From the NCBI GenBank assembly GCA_035291025.1, contig DATDTB010000097.1, positions 1 through 17,980 on the forward strand: a DNA stretch of 17,980 nt, in the 5' to 3' direction. Shown piece by piece: positions 12,945 to 17,980 of this stretch. Position numbers and translations under genes: made by a program. This DNA comes from DATDTB01 sp035291025 (lineage in GTDB: Archaea > Iainarchaeota > Iainarchaeia > JAFGOX01 > DATDTB01). The notes beneath the pieces were generated by a model, which saw only the letters and a program-made list of their open reading frames with translations, searched no databases and had not been told where the DNA came from. Every line of letters starts with the position of its first letter. The stretch's first letter is position 1.

Positions 12945-13937
12945 ATGAACAAGTCGTTGTTTTTCCTGCTTGCCCTGAGTTTCCTGGCCCCTTTCGCGGC
13001 CGCCCAAGGACAGCAGCGCCTTTCCTTTCTCTCATATGTAATATCGGTCGAGCCATTGAACGGCGCGTCACTGGAAAGGATTGAAGCGATGGTCAGGAAT
13101 GACTCAACGGAGTTAGTTGAACGCCTTGACTTTTCCTTCGGTCCCCTCGTCCCGGGAACGCTTAAGGCGTCAGTGGACAGCGAGGCCGCCGCGGTGGAGG
13201 AAGGCGCGGAATCGTTCTCAGTCCTCCTACCAGCGCCCTTGGGTAGAAACCAGCAGGCAAGGGTTTCGATGGAGTTCTCCAAGGAAGGGCTGCTGGAAGA
13301 GTTGGAGGACTCGCGCCTACTCAGCCTCTCCTTTACCTCGCCCGGCGAGTTGTCCAATTTTTACATAAAGGTCTTGCTGCCGGAGGGCGCGTTCATTCCA
13401 TTAGAGCAGCCCGGAACCCTTTCAACGGCCTTCGTTTCACCCGAACCCTCGGGTTTCACTACTGACGGCCAGAAAATAACCGTTTTCTGGGACGCTGACC
13501 TGGCGCCTGGCGAGAGTTTCCCGATTTACCTGCGCTTTTCCCAAGCCGCAAAACCAAGCGTGGTGGAGTTTGACTACTTGCTGTTGTTGTCCTTTATTGC
13601 CGCGCTGGCGCTCTTTTTTGCAGGGATTTACTCAAGGCGCTTTTCCGGAACCCCAACCAAGGCAGTTTCACGCGCCCCCAAAACAACCCCTAGCAAGGAA
13701 TTTGGGCGCAGGGAAAAAATAGTCAAGGGCTACTTCGAGTTATTGCAGGACAGCGAGAAAAGCGTTGTTTCCTTCCTACGCAACGGCCAAAAAACCCAAG
13801 CCGAGTTGCTTGAGTTAACGGGCTTTTCCAAGGCCAAGCTCTCGCGAATCCTTGCGTCAATGGAGCAACGAAACGTGGTGGAACGAAGGCTAGTTGGAAG
13901 GACTAACGTGGTCAAACTCAAAAACAAGGCGCTTTAA
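12945..13937 (+). CDS. Membrane-anchored winged-helix transcription regulator
   Basis: This is a 330-residue one-component sensor-regulator. A signal peptide (1-20, cut after AFAAA) leads to an extracytoplasmic, beta-rich domain (about 22-205) with an N-x-S sequon at N52. One transmembrane helix follows (about 211-229), then a basic stop-transfer (SRRF), a flexible linker and a C-terminal winged helix (about 266-328: EKSVVSFLRNGQKTQAELLE, then FSKAKLSRILASMEQRNVVERR, wing GRTNVVKLKN). This architecture matches the archaeal membrane-associated HTH proteins grouped in COG2512. It is divergent from the coiled-coil operon and upstream of the surface-protein gene, either of which it may control; neither link is shown directly. 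The ATG has no strong ribosome binding site. Its stop codon lies inside the terminator stem. Confidence 0.85.
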   Translation: MNKSLFFLLALSFLAPFAAAQGQQRLSFLSYVISVEPLNGASLERIEAMVRNDSTELVERLDFSFGPLVPGTLKASVDSEAAAVEEGAESFSVLLPAPLGRNQQARVSMEFSKEGLLEELEDSRLLSLSFTSPGELSNFYIKVLLPEGAFIPLEQPGTLSTAFVSPEPSGFTTDGQKITVFWDADLAPGESFPIYLRFSQAAKPSVVEFDYLLLLSFIAALALFFAGIYSRRFSGTPTKAVSRAPKTTPSKEFGRREKIVKGYFELLQDSEKSVVSFLRNGQKTQAELLELTGFSKAKLSRILASMEQRNVVERRLVGRTNVVKLKNKAL

Positions 13938-13979
13938 GCCCGAATGGAACGATTTCATGCATTTAAAGCGCCTTTTTTT
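13928..13979 (+). terminator. Hairpin plus T7 after the membrane regulator gene
   Basis: GGCGCTTTAA (13928-13937) and TTAAAGCGCC (13963-13972) form a perfect 10-bp stem, followed directly by seven T (13973-13979). The stop codon TAA is the end of the left arm. The 25-nt loop contains TGGAACG, the reverse complement of the CGTTCCA repeats found downstream. Confidence 0.7.
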
Positions 13980-14016
13980 CACCCCATTTTTGCCAGTGGA
14001 CGCCGCAGGCGAGTGG

Positions 14017-14026
14017 TTTTTTATAC
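14017..14026 (+). promoter_or_regulatory. TATA box 1 of the surface-protein gene
   Basis: TTTTTTATAC is centred near 14022, giving a start near 14049, in the middle of the CGTTCCA repeats. A second TATA-like site, CATAAATAG at 14072-14080, would start near 14103. Which is used cannot be told from the sequence. Confidence 0.5.
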
Positions 14027-14034
14027 CAGTGAAG

Positions 14035-14064
14035 CGTTCCAAGAACGTTCCATTAATCGTTCCA
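14035..14064 (+). promoter_or_regulatory. Three phased CGTTCCA repeats, candidate operator
   Basis: CGTTCCA occurs at 14035-14041, 14046-14052 and 14058-14064, spaced 11 and 12 bp, so all three face the same side of the helix. The reverse complement occurs at 13945-13951. They cover the expected start from TATA box 1 and lie just upstream of TATA box 2, fitting either repression or activation. The membrane regulator encoded just upstream is a candidate binder. Confidence 0.55.
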
Positions 14065-14103
14065 CGAAACCCATAAATAGCGGAACCGCGGAATGGTTTT
14101 CAT

Positions 14104-14216
14104 TGACCGATATTCCTGAACAGGCGCTCGCCCCCCCAGACACGGGGCAGGCGCTTGATGAAAGAGTTGAGCAAAGAATTGAGCAATTTGAGCAAATTGG
14201 AGGTTGTTGTGAATGA
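14104..14216 (+). CDS. Possible small ORF overlapping the surface-protein start by ATGA
   Basis: A 37-codon frame begins at a TTG, TDIPEQALAPPDTGQALDER and onward, and ends VEQRIEQFEQIGGCCE, with its TGA overlapping the ATG of the surface-protein gene in ATGA. The transcription start predicted from the second TATA site is next to the TTG, so a leaderless small gene is possible. The end is amphipathic and repeat-like, with two adjacent cysteines. The frame stays open back to 13944, but that part crosses the terminator. A second overlapping frame (ATG 14158, 20 codons) is equally open. The repeats may act in RNA rather than code, so this is only a candidate. Confidence 0.3.
14184..14203 (+). 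promoter_or_regulatory. Hairpin touching the ribosome binding site of the surface-protein gene
   Basis: CAATTT-GAGC-AAATTG (14184-14199) is a perfect inverted repeat whose last G is the first base of the Shine-Dalgarno GGAGG (14199-14203), 9 nt before the ATG. It arises from three TTGAGCAA direct repeats at 14167, 14179 and 14188. Folding could expose or occlude the ribosome binding site. Confidence 0.5.
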
Positions 14217-16402
14217 CTGAACTAGTGAACAAGGGTTTTGGGTTGATGGCTTTGCTCGCGCTGGCCTTGATGGCTTTGGCGTCAATTGCGTTCGCGCAGG
14301 GCGCGGGGGCGCAGTCAAGCGCCGAGGTGAGCGCGGCGATTCTCTCCACTAACTTGAACTATACTGACGCGTACGCCGCCGGTTCTGCGTCAGTCAAGGC
14401 AGGCGTTCCGATTCTCTACACTGCCCACGCGTCCTTGAGCGCTGACGCCAAGGCCGCGATTCAGGCGCAGGGAGTGAAAAAGGTTTACATAGTTGGTGGG
14501 CCGTTGGCTGTTTCCAGCGAAGTCGAGGCCGAGCTGAAGGCATTGGGCGTTGAAGTCGTCAGGCTGTGGGGCTACGTGTGGTATGGCACGGCGGCGGAGA
14601 TTGCCAAGGCCTTTTGGGCCGAGGGCAGCGCCGAAGTAGTCATTGCCGCGTACGACCACTCAAAGTTCGAGGCGCGGACTAGTTACCGAGTGTTGGCGTC
14701 CGCTAAAGCGCTTGCAGCATCAAAGGGGTTGCCGTTGCTGATGGTTTCCGTTGAAGGGGTGCCTTCAGTCACTGCCGAAGCCGTTGGCTTCCTTGGAGCC
14801 AAGAAAGCCTTCGTTGTCGGCGAGCTAAGCGCTGCAGCTAGGACTGAATTGGAAGGCTTGGGAGTTGAAGTCGAGTTAGTTGGGGGCGCTGACGCCGGGG
14901 TGACTGAAAGGGACGTCCGCGCAAAAATCGACGCGGAAGCCAAGGCCCATGGGAAAGGCGTTGACTTGGTAGTGATAGCCGCCAAGGAGTTCAGGCACGC
15001 CTTGCACGGCGCTTTCGTGCCAAGCGAGCACTCCGTTGTCGTGATGGTTTCAAGCGAAAGCGAGGCTGGCGCGGCAGTCGAGGCCGCAAAGTCCAGGAAC
15101 GCCGCCCGAGTCTTGATTGTTGGCGACGCCGAACTGGCTGTTAAAGTCAAGGACGCAATGGTTGCCGCTGGAGTGAACGCCTCAATTGAAGTGCGCGCCG
15201 GCGGCGCCGAGAAAAGCGCTGCTGAAAACTTCGAGCGCGAAAAACCCAGGTTCAGGGAACGCCTTGCCAAGTTCAAGGCCGAAGTCCAGGACTTCAGGGC
15301 AAAAGTCGTTGCAAGGATCCCGTCGCTCATTGAGGCAGTGCGGGACCGCATAGTGGAAATAAAGGCCGAAGCCGAGGCCGAGGGAGAATTGGACGCGGAA
15401 CTGGAAACGCGCTTGGCCCAGGTTCAGGCGGACGTTGACGCTGCCGCGCGCCTTTCCAGCGAGGGCAACTTTTACGCCGCCGCCGAGTTGCTGGTGAAGG
15501 TCGGCAATGACTTGGAGTTAAGGCACTGGGCGCAGGGCAGCGTGAAAATCAGGAGCGAAAACATTGACCACGAAGCCCGCACTACCGTGAAGTCCCGCGT
15601 GACTGCTGCGGCCATGGAGTCATTGAAAGTTCGCCTGTCCTTCCTTAAATCTGAATTGGAAGCTGGAGTCGAGGCAGGCGCCAGCGCCGGGTTGAATGAA
15701 GACGCAAGCTTCAAGGCTCACGTTGCGGCCGCGGAAAACGCGGTTGCAAGGCTTGAAAGCGCGCTCGAGTCAGGCAACGCGTCAGCGGCGTTTGGCGCAA
15801 GCGTTTCAGCCTCTCACGCGATCTTGAACGTTAAGGCGTCCGCGTCAGCCAAGTCCAGCAACGGCGAATCATTGCGGAAAAGGCTGCTGGAAGGAATACA
15901 GGACTTCAAATCAGGCTTCAAGACTGAAGTCATGCAGCGCCTGGAAACGCGTGCGAGCATTGAAGTGGAGGGCTTTTCCAAGTTCGAGTACCGAGTTCGG
16001 TCGGGCGCGAGCGCGGAAACCAGCGGCGAGTTACGTGTTTCCAGCGACGAAATTGAATTCACTGGAACCGCGGGGTTGTCAAACCCGTGCTTTAAGTTGT
16101 CCGCTGCAAAGTCCGTCAACGTGGAAACAAGGGTGCTGTCAATTGACGTAAAGAGCGAGGCCACCGGCGATGCCTGCATTCAAGTCGTTGCCAACTCCAA
16201 GTTCGAAGGCGAGCTGGAGCTTGAGGGACTGGGAGTTGAAGGCGACTGGACCGTCGAACTGGTGTACAACGGCCAAGTATTGGACTCTGAACGCGTGACA
16301 TTTGAGGCAAGCGCGGAAACGAGTGCCAAGGCAGAAATAGAGTCAAGCACTGAAACCGACTCCACTGGCACCAGTACTCGAGTCAGGGTAAGGGTGGGTT
16401 GA
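14213..16402 (+). CDS. Secreted surface protein with cell-wall-binding-2-like repeats
   Basis: This is a 729-residue exported protein. It has a signal peptide (about 1-28, cut after SIAFA), then three alpha/beta repeats resembling the cell wall binding repeat 2 family (PF04122): about 40-130 (VPILYTAHASLSADAKAAIQ... KKVYIVGGPLAVSSEVE... YGTAAEIA), about 140-225 (KAFVVGELSAAARTELEGLG) and about 248-330 (ARVLIVGDAELAVKVKDAM). A long Ala/Glu/Lys-rich helical region (about 340-570) follows, then a beta-rich C-terminal domain with the only two cysteines (SNPCFK, GDACIQ), perhaps a disulfide. Three N-x-S/T sequons (N49 and two NAS) could be glycosylated by the AglB-like enzyme downstream. There is no C-terminal membrane anchor, so it may be an S-layer or S-layer-associated protein. 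A GGAGG 9 nt before the ATG fixes the start. Codons favour G/C at third positions, like the neighbouring genes. Confidence 0.8.
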   Translation: MTELVNKGFGLMALLALALMALASIAFAQGAGAQSSAEVSAAILSTNLNYTDAYAAGSASVKAGVPILYTAHASLSADAKAAIQAQGVKKVYIVGGPLAVSSEVEAELKALGVEVVRLWGYVWYGTAAEIAKAFWAEGSAEVVIAAYDHSKFEARTSYRVLASAKALAASKGLPLLMVSVEGVPSVTAEAVGFLGAKKAFVVGELSAAARTELEGLGVEVELVGGADAGVTERDVRAKIDAEAKAHGKGVDLVVIAAKEFRHALHGAFVPSEHSVVVMVSSESEAGAAVEAAKSRNAARVLIVGDAELAVKVKDAMVAAGVNASIEVRAGGAEKSAAENFEREKPRFRERLAKFKAEVQDFRAKVVARIPSLIEAVRDRIVEIKAEAEAEGELDAELETRLAQVQADVDAAARLSSEGNFYAAAELLVKVGNDLELRHWAQGSVKIRSENIDHEARTTVKSRVTAAAMESLKVRLSFLKSELEAGVEAGASAGLNEDASFKAHVAAAENAVARLESALESGNASAAFGASVSASHAILNVKASASAKSSNGESLRKRLLEGIQDFKSGFKTEVMQRLETRASIEVEGFSKFEYRVRSGASAETSGELRVSSDEIEFTGTAGLSNPCFKLSAAKSVNVETRVLSIDVKSEATGDACIQVVANSKFEGELELEGLGVEGDWTVELVYNGQVLDSERVTFEASAETSAKAEIESSTETDSTGTSTRVRVRVG

Positions 16403-16440
16403 AAAAACCCCTCTTTACTTTTTTTCTTTTCTTTTTCCTT
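16396..16440 (+). terminator. Terminator after the surface-protein gene
   Basis: GGGTT (16396-16400) and AACCC (16406-16410) form a short stem that includes the stop codon region, followed by a T-rich tract with T7 at 16419-16425 and further T runs to 16440. Archaeal RNA polymerase terminates at such T tracts. Confidence 0.6.
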
Positions 16441-16488
16441 TGCATGCGCTCTTTTTTTGGGGAATGGCTTTTGAAAGTGACAAAACTG

Positions 16489-16929
16489 ATGGGCGTACCC
16501 CTGCGTTTCTTGCTTGCAGTCCTCTTTTTGCTTGCGGGGGCGGCGCTGTTTTACGCTGGCAACTTTGAACCGCCCCGGAAAACTCCAAATGAGCCAGTTG
16601 AAGGAACCAAGGAAGGCCTGGGGGCGGGGGATGAAAACGAAGAGGCTGAAGGTTCCGGTTTTTACTGGGACCTTTACGTCCCAAAGCCTTTCCAGGACTC
16701 GAACGCCGGGCAGGACTCGAATATTGACTCGAACACTGACTCAAGCCAAGCCATGGAAACTGGAAAGACTTCCACGGGGCCGAGAATTGAAGGCCCTCCA
16801 AGCGGAGCGGACTCAAACGGTGACTCCAACGCCGTTCCAACCAACAACGACGGCGGCAGCCGGGACTCCAATGGCTTTGACGCTAACTTGGACGCCAACT
16901 TGGACTTGAACATCAGTCTGCCAATTTAA
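16489..16929 (+). CDS. Small membrane-anchored protein with Asp-Ser-Asn repeats
   Basis: I do not recognise a family. From the ATG at 16489 the product has 146 residues: an N-terminal membrane anchor (GVPLRFLLAVLFLLAGAALFYAG, about 2-24) and then an extracytoplasmic low-complexity region. The latter is acidic first (GAGDENEEAEGSG), then rich in DSN units (DSNAGQDSNIDSNTDSS near 69-85, DSNGDSNA near 108-115, DSNGFDANLDANLDLNIS near the end). Such Asp/Asn repeats recall calcium-binding surface linkers, but no canonical loop is clear. A C-terminal N-I-S sequon is present. Frames starting at 16399 (TTG) or 16444 (ATG) are also open, but they run through the terminator's T tract; AAGTGA lies 8 nt before 16489. 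It sits between the surface protein and the AglB-like gene. Confidence 0.6.
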   Translation: MGVPLRFLLAVLFLLAGAALFYAGNFEPPRKTPNEPVEGTKEGLGAGDENEEAEGSGFYWDLYVPKPFQDSNAGQDSNIDSNTDSSQAMETGKTSTGPRIEGPPSGADSNGDSNAVPTNNDGGSRDSNGFDANLDANLDLNISLPI

Positions 16930-16984
16930 CGCCCCAGACTTTCCTTTTTGGCTTTGGAAAACGCCGTTGCCTTGGCTGAGAGTT

Positions 16985-17031
16985 CTTTTAAAAAGCCTTT
17001 GCAGTTAACTTGGTTGGAGCGATTTCTCGCT
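16985..17031 (+). promoter_or_regulatory. Promoter and start-site hairpin of the AglB-like gene
   Basis: CTTTTAAAAAG (16985-16995) is a TATA-like palindrome giving a start near 17017. Directly at that point AGCGA-TTTC-TCGCT (17018-17031) forms a 5-bp stem, either a 5' mRNA hairpin or an operator. No gene is seen in 16930-17086. Confidence 0.45.
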
Positions 17032-17086
17032 GTCGCAATTCCCTCGCCGGACCGGTTTTCTCCTTTGAGGGGAGAGTTTTTTTGGG

Positions 17087-17980
17087 GTGTTTTTTGTCTT
17101 GGGCTTCAAGTTTGACAAGGCGTTCTTGAGGAACTCGCTTTACCTCCTCTTGCTGAGCGGCTTCATTTTCACCTTGGGCTTCGGCGTGCGAGCGGACATG
17201 CTCAAGTACGACTACATCTTCGAGTTCGACTCTTATTACAGGGCGCGCATAGTCAAGTTGCTGCTGCAAAACGACGGATTACTGCCGGCGCAGGACCCGG
17301 GAAACTTCGCGCCGGGCCTTGACACGGGGCACGCCAGGCTTGTTGAACTAATTGGGTACAACTTGTACAAGCTTCTTTATGGCAGCGAGTACGACCAGGG
17401 AAAGTGGTTGTTGGACAAGCTGGCCCTGGCCAAGCTGCTCCCAGCAGTCTTTGGCGCTCTCACTGCTGTGGCCTTGTTTTTCTTCATGCGCGAGGTTTCG
17501 GGAAACTTTGGCGGCGTGACCGCGGGAATTCTCGCCGCGGTCGTTCCAGCGTTCGTTTACCGGACAATGGGCGGCTGGTTCGAAGACCACTCGCTTGGGT
17601 TCTTGTGGATGGTGGTGGGCTTTGCCTTCCTTGCCCGGGCCATGAAGTCGGAAAAAGTGAGCTCTTCAGTGCTCTTCAACTCGCTGGCAGCGGTGTCGTT
17701 CTTTGTGTTGATGTTTTACACGTGGGCCGCTTACATATTGATTCCGCCAATCGTTGCCATTTACTTCGTGTTGCTGACGTATTCGGATGCGGTGAAGCCC
17801 TCGCTGCAGCAGTTCTTCAGTGAAAAGCCAGTGAGAAAGAAGTACTTCTTTTTCATCTTGTCAGTGTTCGTCCTCTTGGCCACTATTCCAATGCTAGTGT
17901 GGGTTAACCCTTCAGGCTTTCCCGACGGCGGGGCAAAGAATTCCTTTGGCTTGTTCCAGTGGGGCGTTGAAGCCGCAATA
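17087..17980 (+). CDS. aglB: AglB/STT3-like oligosaccharyltransferase, N-terminal part
   Basis: This looks like the archaeal N-glycosylation enzyme that moves a lipid-linked glycan to Asn in N-x-S/T sequons on the outer face of the membrane. The frame is open for 298 codons and leaves the window. Visible features are the first transmembrane helix (about 16-32), a loop YDYIFEFDSYYRAR (41-54) matching the STT3 D-x-Y-Y-x-x-R signature with metal-binding D48, several membrane helices from about 112 on, and GGWFEDHSLGF (162-172) at the place of the second acidic motif. The catalytic WWDYG-type motif would lie beyond the edge. I start at GTG 17087, the first start after an in-frame TGA at 17066; GAGGGGAG (17067-17074) is the ribosome binding site, and a TTG at 17099 is the alternative. 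Its neighbours carry sequons. Confidence 0.8.
   Translation, partial: MFFVLGFKFDKAFLRNSLYLLLLSGFIFTLGFGVRADMLKYDYIFEFDSYYRARIVKLLLQNDGLLPAQDPGNFAPGLDTGHARLVELIGYNLYKLLYGSEYDQGKWLLDKLALAKLLPAVFGALTAVALFFFMREVSGNFGGVTAGILAAVVPAFVYRTMGGWFEDHSLGFLWMVVGFAFLARAMKSEKVSSSVLFNSLAAVSFFVLMFYTWAAYILIPPIVAIYFVLLTYSDAVKPSLQQFFSEKPVRKKYFFFILSVFVLLATIPMLVWVNPSGFPDGGAKNSFGLFQWGVEAAI

Noticed and set aside
14683..15351. Minus-strand frame of about 222 codons inside the surface-protein gene
   Set aside because: Ser/Ala/Thr-rich low-complexity translation typical of the antisense of an Ala/Glu/Lys-rich gene; there is no start signal or known domain.
17018..17031. GATTTCTCGCT here matches 11 bases of the tnpB element left end (GTGGGATTTCTCGCTCG), suggesting a third element remnant
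   Set aside because: The match ends after 11 bases, there is no TTTAA at the right distance and no element sequence follows. It is better explained as a small hairpin at the start of the AglB-like transcript.
1..17980. CRISPR array
   Set aside because: No series of identical 24-40-base repeats with regular spacers was seen; the repeats found are short heptamers, hairpins or gene duplications.

Overview
The window looks like a piece of an archaeal chromosome. It carries a TATA-binding protein, ribosomal protein L21e, RNA polymerase subunit Rpb4/RpoF, a DUF655 protein, an archaeal-type 5S rRNA, pilins with class III signal peptides, an AglB/STT3-type oligosaccharyltransferase, and AT-rich TATA boxes about 26-28 nt ahead of likely transcription starts. 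The degenerate housekeeping gene, the compact operons and the many paralogous surface proteins would suit a DPANN-type lineage, but no marker here settles the phylum.

Layout. Positions 1-546 (minus strand) hold the left end and the first 100 codons of a tnpB-only transposable element that runs off the window. Positions 547-2669 (minus) form a conserved archaeal information-processing operon: L21e, rpoF, DUF655, and then a KsgA/Dim1-family protein that has lost its SAM-binding and catalytic motifs. Divergent from it lies tbp (2931-3581), which encodes a basic N-terminal tail, followed by a 5S rRNA gene with its own promoter. Positions 3786-4588 (minus) are a UPF0175/PIN-domain toxin-antitoxin pair whose antitoxin reading frame is interrupted by an apparent one-base shift. 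Positions 4682-7245 (minus) carry five pilin-like genes, of which three are recent duplicates. A second, intact tnpB element (about 7275-8641) sits between the promoter of the last pilin gene and the 3' end of the next operon. It has matching end hairpins and a structured omega-RNA-like 3' region.

The right half looks like a cell-surface region. Two large paralogous coiled-coil proteins (8639-12746, minus) diverge from a membrane-anchored winged-helix regulator with an extracellular domain (12945-13937, plus). Next comes a secreted surface protein with cell-wall-binding-2-like repeats, preceded by an elaborate regulatory leader: three helically phased CGTTCCA repeats, a possible small upstream ORF overlapping by ATGA, and a hairpin touching the ribosome binding site. 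A small membrane-anchored protein rich in Asp-Ser-Asn repeats follows, and then the start of an AglB-like N-glycosylation enzyme, cut by the window edge.

A plausible reading is that the regulator senses something at the cell surface and controls the coiled-coil operon and/or the surface-protein operon, whose products carry N-glycosylation sequons that AglB could modify. The most novel items are the KsgA pseudoenzyme in its conserved operon position, the coiled-coil / membrane-regulator / surface-protein cluster, and the two tnpB elements that show what the element ends and TAM probably are.
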